From Candidatus Coatesiibacteriota bacterium (lineage in GTDB: Bacteria > RBG-13-66-14 > B26-G2 > WVWN01 > G020348885), in contig CP070755.1 of the NCBI GenBank assembly GCA_020348885.1, positions 101,481 through 134,684 of the forward strand: a stretch of DNA of 33,204 nucleotides, written 5' to 3'. The notes beneath the pieces are model-generated. The model searched no databases. It was not told the origin of the DNA and saw only the letters and a program-made list of their open reading frames with translations. Below, piece after piece: positions 16,121 through 25,296 of this stretch. Position numbers and translations under genes: made by a program. Position 1 is the stretch's first letter, and each line of letters starts with the position of its first letter.

Positions 16121-17356
16121 TTATATAATCTGTTCAATCCACTTTTTCATCTGTTCGAGTATCTTCTTGAACAATACCGAATCTTCCTCCGGGCCTTCGC
16201 TGAACCTCCCGGTCCCAGGCATACCGTACATTATCAACCCGACGGCCGTCGAATATATCGGGTCCTCCACCGCGTCGGCGAGTCCTCCCACCTCAAGCGG
16301 ATAACCGACCCGCGACGGCACCCCCAGTACCTTCTCCGCCAGGTCGGGTAACCCTTGTATCTTGGATGCACCACCTGTGAAAACGACACCAGCCGGCAGC
16401 ATCTCGAACGGCACCGCCTGGTTTATCTGAAGCTTCACGAGGTTGATTATCTCCTCCATCCTCGGTTGCACTATCTCGGTGATTTTACGCCGATTGATGA
16501 GACGGGACTTGCGGCCGCCGACGTCCTCGACTTCGACCAGGTCGTCGTCTTCGACCAGTTCGGCCAGCGCGACCGCGTACTCCCGTTTTACGTGCTCGGC
16601 TTCTTGCTTCGGCGTCCGCAGGCCGATAGCCAGGTCCTGCGTAACGTTGTTACCGCCGACTGCAAGAACGGCAGTGTGCCTTACGGCGCCGTCCTGATAC
16701 ACGGCTATGTCGGTAGTACCGCCGCCCATATCCACCAGTGCGACGCCCAACTCCATCTCGTCGTCGGTCAGTACGGCGCGGGCCGACGCGAGGGGTTCAA
16801 GGATTATCTGGTTTACTTTCAACCGGGCCTTATGTACCGCTTTCAGCAGGTTCTGGGCCGCCATTACGGCGCCGGTGATAATATGTACGTCGGCCTCCAA
16901 CCTCGTTCCGATCATACCCCTGGGGTCGCGAACGCCGTGCTGGTCGTCCACGGTAAACTCCTTGGGTAATACGTGTAGGACTTCCCGGTCCACCGGTAGC
17001 GCTAGCGCCTTCGCCTGCTCGATCGCCCGCTCTATGTCACGTTCGGTTATCTCGTGGTCGGTCCTAGCGACCGCTACCAGGCCGCGGCTGTTCATACTCT
17101 TGATATGTCCGCCCGCTATGCCCACGTTGGCGGCTTCAACTTCCACGCCGGCCATCAGTTCCGCCTCGGACACGGCCTCGGTAATCGCCGCGACTGTAGC
17201 ACCTATGTCGTTAACGACGCCACGTTTCACGCCCAGCGACGGCGCTATCCCCGAACCGAGAATTTCAGGCACGCCGCCGTTGGTTCTTGCGGTTACGCAG
17301 CATACCTTGGTGGTCCCGATATCTAACCCGGTCGTTATCTTAGCCTTCTCCGCCAT
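16121..17356 (-). CDS. ftsA: Cell division protein FtsA
   Basis: Actin-like ATPase that tethers FtsZ filaments to the membrane. Visible features are the phosphate-1 motif GLDIGTTKVCC near the N-terminus, the SHS2/1C insertion, the phosphate-2 motif DMGGGTTDIAVYQ, and a C-terminal amphipathic helix (FKKILEQMKKWIEQII) that is the membrane anchor. I chose the ATG at 17356, preceded by GGTGGTGAT, which gives 411 residues. An in-frame extension to 17392 adds 12 residues with no homology and lies inside ftsQ. With the chosen start the gene overlaps the end of ftsQ by 17 nt. The TAA stop runs directly into the GGAGG of ftsZ. Confidence 0.97.
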   Translation of the reverse strand: MAEKAKITTGLDIGTTKVCCVTARTNGGVPEILGSGIAPSLGVKRGVVNDIGATVAAITEAVSEAELMAGVEVEAANVGIAGGHIKSMNSRGLVAVARTDHEITERDIERAIEQAKALALPVDREVLHVLPKEFTVDDQHGVRDPRGMIGTRLEADVHIITGAVMAAQNLLKAVHKARLKVNQIILEPLASARAVLTDDEMELGVALVDMGGGTTDIAVYQDGAVRHTAVLAVGGNNVTQDLAIGLRTPKQEAEHVKREYAVALAELVEDDDLVEVEDVGGRKSRLINRRKITEIVQPRMEEIINLVKLQINQAVPFEMLPAGVVFTGGASKIQGLPDLAEKVLGVPSRVGYPLEVGGLADAVEDPIYSTAVGLIMYGMPGTGRFSEGPEEDSVLFKKILEQMKKWIEQII

Positions 17357-18230
17357 CCGTATCACCACCGTCGGCGGGCGCCCCCGCCGCAACCGATTCC
17401 CGTACTATGATATCGCCGTCAAAACGGGCATCTATCGTATTTATGAACCGTCCTCCGGGCTCCAGTATCCGGTATACGCGCCACACCCGTTCCGCCGCCC
17501 GGGCGTCGAACCCCGGCCCGTAAACCACCTTCGTATTACCGCCAGCAACGGCAAACCAACCCTCGTCGGCCCGGACGTAATCGACTTCGGTGTACAACCC
17601 GGGCGCCGCCCGCAAAGCGACCAGTACGTCCAAAGCATTTCCCAACTCACGTCCTGTAATCCGCGTTCCGACGACGTCGCCGTCGCCCGGTTTTACGGCG
17701 AGCCCGCATATTAAAGGAAGATCCTCGTATTCGGACGCGAGCTCTCCCGTTATCACTCCATCGCCTGCGATTTTATAAAGCTTGTCGTCCACGATTATCG
17801 AACCAACCGCCCGGCGTTCTTCGATTTCGATTACGACCTTATCCGGGAACCGGCGCCCCACCGACGCGTTGAGTACCCTCGAGTCGTTCCGGAGCGCCCT
17901 CCCGGCACCGCCCAGGTCCAACGAGAATATCCCGGCGCCCGCCTCAATACCTGTCAATTCGACGGCTTCCTCGTCGGTCATATACGCGTTCCCGGTTACC
18001 TCGAAGTGGCGGACGCTCACCGATTTCGAATTCAACGCGCCGACAAACACGAAAACCGCCGTCGCGACCGCCAAAGCACCCGCCGCCGAAGCTATAACCG
18101 CACGGCCCTTCCGGTTGACAACCGGTACGCCGTCGCGCTCCTGGCGCGCGCGCCCGTCCACGGCTAACCGCCCGGGTCTAAACGCGTCCGCTTTCAACCG
18201 CCTCGTCTCCCAGGTAATTGAACGGGCCAA
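17340..18230 (-). CDS. ftsQ: Cell division protein FtsQ/DivIB
   Basis: A bitopic divisome protein linking the cytoplasmic ring to wall synthases through FtsL/FtsB. After a basic cytoplasmic tail there is one membrane helix (about residues 44-66, AVIASAAGALAVATAVFVFV). Then comes a POTRA domain (VRHFEVTGNAYMTDEEAVELTG onward) and the FtsQ beta domain (FPDKVVIEIEERRAVG), ending in an Asp/Gly-rich tail. The start is uncertain: the longest frame begins with TTG at 18230, overlapping murB by 53 nt, but TTG at 18197 (behind GGGAG) and GTG at 18161 are also possible and still keep the membrane helix. Position between murB and ftsA is the usual one. Confidence 0.9.
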   Translation of the reverse strand: MARSITWETRRLKADAFRPGRLAVDGRARQERDGVPVVNRKGRAVIASAAGALAVATAVFVFVGALNSKSVSVRHFEVTGNAYMTDEEAVELTGIEAGAGIFSLDLGGAGRALRNDSRVLNASVGRRFPDKVVIEIEERRAVGSIIVDDKLYKIAGDGVITGELASEYEDLPLICGLAVKPGDGDVVGTRITGRELGNALDVLVALRAAPGLYTEVDYVRADEGWFAVAGGNTKVVYGPGFDARAAERVWRVYRILEPGGRFINTIDARFDGDIIVRESVAAGAPADGGDTDGGEG

Positions 18231-19104
18231 TTAACTCGACTTCGTACTCCAACTCAACGGCGAACCGCTCGGCGACCGCCCGCCGGACGTACTCCGCGAG
18301 AGTATAGACCTCGTCGGCGCGGGCGCCCCCGTCGTTTACTATAAAGTTCGCGTGCACGTCCGACACTACCGCCCCGCCGCACCGCACGCCTTTCAGGCCG
18401 GCGTCGTCAACCAGCTTACCGGCGGGTTCGCCGTCGGGCGGGTTCTTGAAGAACGAACCGGCCGACGCCGCGCCGACGGGCTGTGTCTTTTTCCGCCTAT
18501 CGGCGTATTCGCGAATAAGTCCGCGTATCGTTTCCCGGTCGCCCGAAAGCAAGCCCAGCTCGACCTCGGTAATTACGTACGGCTTTTCTACGCCGAAGTC
18601 TGCCGCCCGGTAACTCCACGACACGACGTCCGGCGCGACCGTAACCGTTTCACCGTTCATCAGCGTTATCTCCGCCGTCTTAACGAACTCCCATATCTCC
18701 GAACCGAACGCGCCGGCGTTGACGACCAACGCCCCGCCGACGGTTCCGGGAACCCCGACGGCCCACTCGAGGCCGGAAAGCCCGGCCTCAGTCGCAGCTC
18801 CCACGAGAGCCGGAAGCCGGTGCCCGGCCCCTACCTTCAGAGAACCGCTCGACGTGTTCGACTCTTTTTTTAGCCCGTTGACCATCTTCAATACGGGGGC
18901 GTTCACACCCGCGTCACCAATAAGTACGTTACTGCCGGCACCTATCACGATTATCTCGTTTAACGCCCTCAAAACGCGCTTGACGTCCTCCGCCCCCGAC
19001 GGTTCCAGCAGCAACGGCGCCGGACCACCGACCCCCATCGTCGTATGTTCCGCGAGTAGTACGTCCTCGGTCACCTTGCCGGAGAAGCCCGGAACCGTTT
19101 TCAT
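18178..19104 (-). CDS. murB: UDP-N-acetylenolpyruvoylglucosamine reductase MurB
   Basis: Flavoenzyme that reduces UDP-GlcNAc-enolpyruvate to UDP-MurNAc with NADPH. The 308-residue form (ATG at 19104) has the FAD motif GAGSNVL (55-61), GVPGTVGGALVVNAGAFG (118-134), the catalytic serine S217 in AGSFFKNP, and the C-terminal glutamate in LEYEVELIG (E288). The segment WSYRAADF fits the shorter type II enzymes. I prefer the ATG at 19104, behind AAGGTAG and 4 nt past the murC stop, over the TTG at 19125 that would extend into murC. It follows murC as in many bacteria. Confidence 0.96.
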   Translation of the reverse strand: MKTVPGFSGKVTEDVLLAEHTTMGVGGPAPLLLEPSGAEDVKRVLRALNEIIVIGAGSNVLIGDAGVNAPVLKMVNGLKKESNTSSGSLKVGAGHRLPALVGAATEAGLSGLEWAVGVPGTVGGALVVNAGAFGSEIWEFVKTAEITLMNGETVTVAPDVVSWSYRAADFGVEKPYVITEVELGLLSGDRETIRGLIREYADRRKKTQPVGAASAGSFFKNPPDGEPAGKLVDDAGLKGVRCGGAVVSDVHANFIVNDGGARADEVYTLAEYVRRAVAERFAVELEYEVELIGPFNYLGDEAVESGRV

Positions 19105-19108
19105 TACG

Positions 19109-20494
19109 CTACCTTTTACCTTCAAGCCGTTCTACTACTTCAGCCGCTATCTTCCATACGTCCCCGGCGCCCAGGTGCACCAGTACGTCCCCGGATTCGG
19201 CCGTCGCCGCCACCCGGGCCGCGACCTCGCCCTTCTCGGCGATGTACTCCACGGCCTTATGCCCGCGGCGCTTCATATCGTCCGCAATCGCTTCGGCGGC
19301 AACACCCTCGATTTCCGACTCACCCGCCGCGTATATCGACGTTATTATTATCGCGTCCGTATCCATTAGCGATGGCCCGAAGTTCTCGAGTTGGTCCATA
19401 GTCCTCGTGTACCTGTGGGGTTGGAACACGGTTACGAACCGCCGGCCCGGGTACGCCACTCTCAATGCCGCCAGGGCGGTCGCCAACTCCTTCGGGTGGT
19501 GGGCATAGTCGTGGATTACGATTATGTCGCCGACCCGCCCTATCTCCTGGAACCGCATCTCGACACCGGCGAACGCGTCGAGAGCATCACGTATCGCGTC
19601 GGCGCCAACGCCCAATAATATCGCCATCGCCGCGGCGGCCCCGGCTCCGAAAGCGCTGTACTTCCCGGGCAGGTTTATGGTAAAACTACCGTGTGTCTCG
19701 TTTTTAATCGCTAAATTAAAGGACGTTTTCAATCCTTCGTAAGTAATGTCGCTAATTACGACGTCCGCGCCGGGTTCAGTTCCGTACGTATAATACGGTC
19801 GCTGAATCTCCGGGATTATCTCCCGGACCCCGGAATCGTCGGCGCAGACCAGAGCCAAGCCGTAAAAAGGGACCTTATCCACGAACTCGGCGAAGGCGCG
19901 CTTAACCGCGTCGAAGTCGCCGTAATAGTCCAGGTGGTCTTCATCCACGTTCGTCAGTATCACGTATATGGGCGAAAGCCGCAGGAACGACCCGTCGCTT
20001 TCGTCGGCTTCGGCGACAAGGTACTCGCCGTCGCCGAGTTTCGCGTTAACCCCGGCGCTGTTCAAACGCCCGCCGATAACGTACGTCGGGTCCAACCCGC
20101 CGGCGGCCATTAATTCCGCAAGAATCGACGTTAAAGTCGTTTTACCGTGGGTGCCGCATACGGCGATGCCTTTCTTCATCCGCATCAATTCGGCCAGCAT
20201 TTCAGCCCGGCGAATAATCGGCAGCCCCAGCTTCCGGGCGGCGACCAACTCCGGGTTGTCGTCGGGTATGGCCGACGACTTGACGACGACTTCGGCGTCA
20301 CCCACGTTTCCCGGGCCGTGGCCGTACGATATAGGGACCCCCAACTTCTCGAGCCTTTCGGTGGCTTCGCCCAGGGCCAGGTCCGAACCGGTTACCGTAA
20401 ACCCAAGATTTACAAGGATTTCTGCGATCCCGCACATCCCCGCGCCGCCGATGCCTATCATATGGATTCGCGTTATAGGTCCAAAGATTCTCAT
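19109..20494 (-). CDS. murC: UDP-N-acetylmuramate--L-alanine ligase MurC
   Basis: Adds L-alanine to UDP-MurNAc using ATP in the cytoplasm. The 461-residue protein has the Rossmann-like N-terminus (MIGIGGAGMCGIAEI), the ATP loop CGTHGKTT (113-120), the Mur ligase central domain (EADESDGSF, TNVDEDHLDYYGD), and the C-terminal domain with DYAHHP and FQPHRYTRT. The start ATG shares its last bases with the TGA stop of murG (ATGA), indicating translational coupling. Confidence 0.98.
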   Translation of the reverse strand: MRIFGPITRIHMIGIGGAGMCGIAEILVNLGFTVTGSDLALGEATERLEKLGVPISYGHGPGNVGDAEVVVKSSAIPDDNPELVAARKLGLPIIRRAEMLAELMRMKKGIAVCGTHGKTTLTSILAELMAAGGLDPTYVIGGRLNSAGVNAKLGDGEYLVAEADESDGSFLRLSPIYVILTNVDEDHLDYYGDFDAVKRAFAEFVDKVPFYGLALVCADDSGVREIIPEIQRPYYTYGTEPGADVVISDITYEGLKTSFNLAIKNETHGSFTINLPGKYSAFGAGAAAAMAILLGVGADAIRDALDAFAGVEMRFQEIGRVGDIIVIHDYAHHPKELATALAALRVAYPGRRFVTVFQPHRYTRTMDQLENFGPSLMDTDAIIITSIYAAGESEIEGVAAEAIADDMKRRGHKAVEYIAEKGEVAARVAATAESGDVLVHLGAGDVWKIAAEVVERLEGKR

Positions 20495-21594
20495 TCGTCC
20501 TTCACCAGCGACAAAGCCACCCGGGCGGCGCGTTTCGCGGCTTCCGGGCGACCCAACTCCCGGGCGGCCCGGGCCATCACGTCCAACTCGTCGCGTTCGT
20601 GGAAGTAGTAGTTAACGAGGGCCGCCAGCTTCGTCCCGTCCATGTCGCCGTCGTCCACGACGACCGCAGCCCCCTCCTGTTCGACGTAAACGGCGTTCCG
20701 CTCCTGGTGCCCGTGGGCCGCGTACGGGTACGGCACCAAAACCATCGGACGACCGAAAGCCAGTACCTCGCTCACGCCGCCGCCGGCCCGGCAAACCACC
20801 AAGTCCGCCGCGGCGTAACAATCGTAAATGTTATCGAAGTACTCCCCCACCAATAGCCTGTCTTTCCACCCGGGCGGCGCTTTAACTTCGGCGCTTCCGC
20901 CGGTTTGCACTATCATCTGCGCGTCCAGGTTGTTGAGAAGCGATAAACTCCCCTGCGCGGCCCGCGTAAGGGTGAGCGCGCCCTGGCTTCCACCGAAGAC
21001 GAAGACGGTGAACCGGTCCGGGGCAAGGCCGAGCCGGTCCCGCGCTTCCTTTTCCGACGGTCTTCCTTCGGGAACCCGAATCGGGTTCCCGGTAACGACG
21101 GTCTTTATACGTCCGCCGAGCCAGCTTTCCGACGGTTTGAACGTGAGACACGCGACGTCCGCGAAGCGACTCAGTATCCGATTCGTAACGCCCGGTATGA
21201 TGTTCTGTTCCAGTATCACCGCCGGTTTACGGCGGAGCCTGGCGGCCATCACGACCGGCGCGCTGCCGTAACCGCCGGTCCCGATGACGAGGTTCGCCTT
21301 GGACTTCTTCAGGAGCCTCCTCGCGCGTAGAACGGCCGCGACCAGCCGGAACGGTAAAAGCAGGTTCTTCGGGTGAAGGCTCCGCTCCAACCTGGGCGTG
21401 CGCAACACCTTGTATTCGTATGGCCGGCCCGCGAGGACGCGCCTCTCGACGTCCCGCCCGGTCCCGACGAAGGTAATCTCCGCATCGGGCCGTTCAACCT
21501 GCAACGCCTCGGCGACGGCGATGCCCGGGTACAGGTGCCCTCCCGTCCCGCCGCCGGCGATAACCACGGTTATATGTCCAGCCCTACCCGTCAC
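20491..21594 (-). CDS. murG: UDP-GlcNAc:lipid I GlcNAc transferase MurG
   Basis: Peripheral membrane glycosyltransferase (GT-B fold) that turns lipid I into lipid II. The 367-residue protein has the N-terminal glycine loop GGGTGGHLYPGIAVAEAL (from residue 14), a middle GTGGYGSAPVVMAA, LEQNIIPGVTNR, and the C-terminal donor-binding region with FGGSQGAL and CRAGGGVSEVLAFGRPMVLVPYPYAAHGHQERNA. It starts with GTG overlapping the TGA of ftsW by 4 nt. Confidence 0.98.
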   Translation of the reverse strand: MTGRAGHITVVIAGGGTGGHLYPGIAVAEALQVERPDAEITFVGTGRDVERRVLAGRPYEYKVLRTPRLERSLHPKNLLLPFRLVAAVLRARRLLKKSKANLVIGTGGYGSAPVVMAARLRRKPAVILEQNIIPGVTNRILSRFADVACLTFKPSESWLGGRIKTVVTGNPIRVPEGRPSEKEARDRLGLAPDRFTVFVFGGSQGALTLTRAAQGSLSLLNNLDAQMIVQTGGSAEVKAPPGWKDRLLVGEYFDNIYDCYAAADLVVCRAGGGVSEVLAFGRPMVLVPYPYAAHGHQERNAVYVEQEGAAVVVDDGDMDGTKLAALVNYYFHERDELDVMARAARELGRPEAAKRAARVALSLVKDE

Positions 21595-22802
21595 CGGAAG
21601 TCCTTCATACGTATATCGTAATCGTCTTCGTACGCGACTGCGGACGCCGGCTCGTAAACCGGTTCGACCTCGGGCGCCGACCAGACCGTCTCGTCATTAA
21701 ATACGGTATAATCCGCCGCCGCAGGCGATTTTCTCGCGACGTTCACCAGTATCCCGACGCAAGCCATACTTATAACGAGGGACGCGCCGCCGTAAGAAAT
21801 AAACGGTAGGGGAATACCTGTCGTCGGTAGAAGTCCGAGGCATACGCCCACGTTGACAGCGGCTTGCGCGCAGACGACAGTCGAAACCCCGACGGCGAGG
21901 TAACACCCGAACCTGTCCCGCGCCCGCGCGGCAATTTTAACGCCGGCCGTAAACAGCACCGCGAACGCGACGACGACGGCCGCCGCGCCAATGAACCCGA
22001 GTTCCTCGCCGAGAATCGCGTAAACGAAGTCGGTATGGGGCTGCGGTAAGTAAAACAGTTTCTGGGTGCTGGCGCCCAATCCTTTACCGAACAAACCGCC
22101 AGAACCCAGCGCGATTAACGACTGGATTATCTGATACCCTTTCCCGCGGGCGTGGCGCCACGGGTCCAGAAAGCCCTCGAGCCGGGAAACCCTATAGTGG
22201 GTCGTCAGAATTACAACGACGAACGCCGGCACCGCAGCGGCGGCGAACGCCAATATATGCTTCACCCTTAAACCGGCCGCGAATAACACGACGAACGCGC
22301 AAACGGTTATCAGAACCGCCATGCCGAAGTCCGGTTCCAGTACGACCAGCGTAAACACCCCGCCGGTAATCGAGGCCGGAACTATGACATCCCGGGGATT
22401 CTCCTTCAAGTCCCTGTCCGCAAGATATGACGCCAGGAAGACGACAAGCGCGAACTTGGCCACCTCCGACGGTTGGACGAAGAAGCCGCCCACCGGGAGC
22501 CACCGCCGCACGGGCGCGGCCTCGCTACCGACGCCAACGAACAGTACGAGGACGAGCATTACGCCGGCTACGGCCATCATACCGGGCGCGGCGCGCCCGA
22601 GCCACTTGTAATCCACCGAGGCGAAAACGGTGAACGCGCCGATTCCGAACGCGGCGTTTATAAGATGACGTTTAATGAACAGGAAACTGTCGCCGTACTT
22701 GAAGTACGCCAACGCCGCGCTGGACGACATAACCATCATTACGCCGAGTACCAACAGGAACCCGGCCGCGACGATAACCGCGGTTATAAGACGGTTGTTC
22801 AC
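21591..22802 (-). CDS. ftsW: Septal peptidoglycan glycosyltransferase FtsW (SEDS)
   Basis: A 403-residue polytopic membrane protein with about ten predicted helices. It polymerises glycan chains from lipid II at the septum together with the FtsI transpeptidase. SEDS motifs are present: RRWLPVGGFFVQPSEVAKF, LEPDFG, YQIIQSLIALGSGGLFGKGLG, LPQPHTDFVYAILGEELGFIG and LPTTGIPLPFISYGG. The C-terminal 40 residues form an acidic cytoplasmic tail. Its GTG start overlaps the TGA of murD by 4 nt. Position in the cluster favours FtsW over RodA. Confidence 0.97.
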   Translation of the reverse strand: MNNRLITAVIVAAGFLLVLGVMMVMSSSAALAYFKYGDSFLFIKRHLINAAFGIGAFTVFASVDYKWLGRAAPGMMAVAGVMLVLVLFVGVGSEAAPVRRWLPVGGFFVQPSEVAKFALVVFLASYLADRDLKENPRDVIVPASITGGVFTLVVLEPDFGMAVLITVCAFVVLFAAGLRVKHILAFAAAAVPAFVVVILTTHYRVSRLEGFLDPWRHARGKGYQIIQSLIALGSGGLFGKGLGASTQKLFYLPQPHTDFVYAILGEELGFIGAAAVVVAFAVLFTAGVKIAARARDRFGCYLAVGVSTVVCAQAAVNVGVCLGLLPTTGIPLPFISYGGASLVISMACVGILVNVARKSPAAADYTVFNDETVWSAPEVEPVYEPASAVAYEDDYDIRMKDFR

Positions 22803-24181
22803 TTCTTCGTCCCCCGCAGTTTAAGAACGGCTTGCCGGAAGTCGTCGCCCCGTTCCTCGAAACCGGCGTACTGGTCCCAACTCGTACACGCCGGGCAGAG
22901 TAACACGGTATCGCCCGACTTCGCCAGCGTCGCGGCGGCACGTACGGCTTCCGGCACCGTCGCGGCCGTTTCTACCATAACAACACCCTTTAACGCTTCC
23001 TCCAACTCGCCGGCGGCTTCGCCGTAGACGACGACGGCGCGGCAGTGACGACCGACCACCTCGGCCATCGGTTCGAAACTCCCGCCCTTATGTTTTCCCC
23101 CGGCGATAAGCACTATCGGCTCGCTAAACGATTGTATTCCCGTAACCGCGCTCGCGACGTTGGTTGCCTTCGAATCGTTGACGTACTTTACCCCCGCTAC
23201 TATCGCTATCTCCTCGAGCCTGTGGGGGAGCCCCCGGAACGCCCGGAGCGCGGCGGCGACGTCGCCGGGCGACAATTCCATCGCGAGCGCGGCGCACGAC
23301 GCCGCCATCGCGTTGAGAAGATTATGGGCCCCCGGCAACTTTATATCCCTTATGTTAACCAGACGTCCTTCGGTCCCGAATATCCTATAAACTAGTCTGT
23401 TATCCTCGTTCCATACGCCCTCGGTTTCGGCCGCGTCGGGGCCGAAGAAAAGCTGTCGTCCTCTAACCCGATAACGGCCCTTGTAAACCTCCGGGTCAAC
23501 CGAGCTGAGTACGGCCCAATCATCGTCGGCCAGATTCTCGAACAAGCGCCACTTCCGGGCGAAGTACTCTTCCACAGAACCGTGGTGGTCGAGATGGTCG
23601 GCGGAAAGGTTCAGCAACACGGCCACGCGCGGGTGGAACTCGACTATGTCCTCCAGTTGAAAGCTGGAAACCTCCAGGACGACCGTCGTATTCGGATTAA
23701 CGTACGGGAGCACGTCCGACAGGGCCCGGCCCACGTTCCCCGCCACCACCGCGTCGGCGCCGGCCGCGTCGAACATCCGCCCGATTAACTCGACGGTCGT
23801 GGACTTGCCGTTGGAACCCGTTACGGCGATAATTCTGTCCGTCGGCAGAGCCCGATACGACAGTTCCAACTCGCCAATAACCTCGACTCCGGCGGCAACG
23901 GCCGCCTCCAGAACCGGGACGTCCCAAGGCACCCCGGGACTGCGTACGATTAAATCTATCCCCTCCAGGAGTTCCGGTCCCTGTTCGCCGAAAGCCGTCT
24001 CGGCACCGATATCGTCGGCCAGCTTCACCGCATCGGGGAGTTCTTCGGCGGACTTAACGTCGCTCAGGACTATCCGGTCAGCGTACGGGTACAGCGCCTG
24101 GGCGGTGCCTAAACCCGAACGGGCGGCCCCGATTATCAACACCCGGCTACCCTCGAACTGGTTTAATCCCTCGCCCGCCAT
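22799..24181 (-). CDS. murD: UDP-N-acetylmuramoyl-L-alanine--D-glutamate ligase MurD
   Basis: Adds D-glutamate to UDP-MurNAc-L-Ala with ATP. With ATG at 24181 the product is 460 residues, the normal size. Visible are the N-terminal Rossmann fold (VLIIGAARSGLGTA), the ATP loop TGSNGKSTT (121-129), NLSADHLDHHGS, the middle motif GAHNLLNAMAA and the C-terminal DSKATN. AAGGTAGG lies just upstream, over the mraY stop. The frame stays open upstream to 24547, but that extension lies inside mraY and has no homology. Confidence 0.97.
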   Translation of the reverse strand: MAGEGLNQFEGSRVLIIGAARSGLGTAQALYPYADRIVLSDVKSAEELPDAVKLADDIGAETAFGEQGPELLEGIDLIVRSPGVPWDVPVLEAAVAAGVEVIGELELSYRALPTDRIIAVTGSNGKSTTVELIGRMFDAAGADAVVAGNVGRALSDVLPYVNPNTTVVLEVSSFQLEDIVEFHPRVAVLLNLSADHLDHHGSVEEYFARKWRLFENLADDDWAVLSSVDPEVYKGRYRVRGRQLFFGPDAAETEGVWNEDNRLVYRIFGTEGRLVNIRDIKLPGAHNLLNAMAASCAALAMELSPGDVAAALRAFRGLPHRLEEIAIVAGVKYVNDSKATNVASAVTGIQSFSEPIVLIAGGKHKGGSFEPMAEVVGRHCRAVVVYGEAAGELEEALKGVVMVETAATVPEAVRAAATLAKSGDTVLLCPACTSWDQYAGFEERGDDFRQAVLKLRGTKK

Positions 24182-24186
24182 CGTAC

Positions 24187-25275
24187 CTACCTTATCTTCA
24201 ACGTCGAAAGCCCCAGCAGAGCGAATATCGCCGCGACTATCCAGAACCGGACGACTATCTTCGGTTCCCTCATCCCAGCGAGCTCGTAGTGATGATGTAT
24301 CGGGGCCATCCGAAAGACCCTCTTCCCTCCGGTCGCCTTGAAGTACAGAACCTGGATTATCACCGACAAAGACTCGATAACGAAGACGCCGCCGACGATA
24401 ACCAGAAGAAGTTCCTGCTTTATCATCACCGCGACGGTGCCGATACCGCCGCCGAGGGCCAGAGACCCGGTGTCGCCCATAAATATCTGGGCCGGGTACG
24501 AGTTGTACCAGAGGAAACCGAGGGTCGCACCAATTACCGCCAGGCAATAAACGGTCAATTCGCCGGCCCGGGACACGAACATTAGTTGCAGGTACTCGGA
24601 AAAGTTAACGTGCCCGACGACGTACGTCATTACCGCGAACGCCAGCGCCGCGAACGCCGTCGCGCCGGCGGCCAGACCGTCCAGCCCGTCGGTCAGGTTT
24701 ATCGCGTTGGTCGAACCGACTATTACCACCATCACAAAGGGGATATAAAATACTCCTATGTTTACGGCCAACTCCTTGAAGAACGGGAAAGCGACCACGG
24801 GCGTCATCCCGTTTTCCAACGGGAAAAAGTAAACTAACGCGCCTATGGCGAACGCCAGGGCGAACTGCCCGATGAACTTATAGCGGGCTAACAGCCCAAG
24901 CTCTTTCTTTTTAACCACCTTCAAATAATCGTCCCAGAAACCCATTAACCCGAGCGCCAGCGTAACCCCGGCGACTATTAGCACGTATTCGTTGGTCAGG
25001 TCGGCCCATAGCAGCGTCGGTATCAACGTCGCCGCCAGGATGAGGAGCCCGCCCATAGTAGGCGTTCCCGCTTTCTCCCGGTGTCGCTCCGGCACGTCCT
25101 CGCGGATTATCTCGGCAATGGTCTTCCGTTTCAGCACGTTGATAAGCCAGGGGCCGATAACCAACCCTATAAGGAACGCGGTTACCGCGGCGCCGATGGC
25201 GCGGAAAGTGATGTAGCGGAAAAGGTTAAACACTATGAAGTACTCGCTCAACGGATATAAAAGGTGATACAGCAT
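24187..25275 (-). CDS. mraY: Phospho-MurNAc-pentapeptide translocase MraY
   Basis: Integral membrane enzyme that transfers phospho-MurNAc-pentapeptide to undecaprenyl phosphate, making lipid I. The 362-residue protein has about ten membrane helices and the diagnostic motifs GTPTMGG, MGFWDDYLK (paired aspartates), NAINLTDGLDGLAAG, FMGDTGSLALGG and APIHHHYE. It lies 20 nt after murF and 5 nt before murD. Confidence 0.98.
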   Translation of the reverse strand: MLYHLLYPLSEYFIVFNLFRYITFRAIGAAVTAFLIGLVIGPWLINVLKRKTIAEIIREDVPERHREKAGTPTMGGLLILAATLIPTLLWADLTNEYVLIVAGVTLALGLMGFWDDYLKVVKKKELGLLARYKFIGQFALAFAIGALVYFFPLENGMTPVVAFPFFKELAVNIGVFYIPFVMVVIVGSTNAINLTDGLDGLAAGATAFAALAFAVMTYVVGHVNFSEYLQLMFVSRAGELTVYCLAVIGATLGFLWYNSYPAQIFMGDTGSLALGGGIGTVAVMIKQELLLVIVGGVFVIESLSVIIQVLYFKATGGKRVFRMAPIHHHYELAGMREPKIVVRFWIVAAIFALLGLSTLKIR

Positions 25276-25296
25276 AGCGCCTCCGCTTCGGCTTTT

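Noticed and set aside
17357-17392. Longer start for ftsA
   Set aside because: The 12 added residues are not FtsA-like and sit inside ftsQ; ATG 17356 has GGTGGTGAT upstream.
16707-17714. Long open frame of 335 codons antisense to ftsA/ftsQ, and similar frames across the dcw cluster
   Set aside because: Shadow frames caused by GC-rich codon structure; no homology, and the opposite strand has well-identified genes.
24182-24547. In-frame upstream extension of murD by about 120 residues
   Set aside because: It lies wholly inside mraY, has no Mur ligase homology, and the ATG at 24181 has a good ribosome site and gives normal length.
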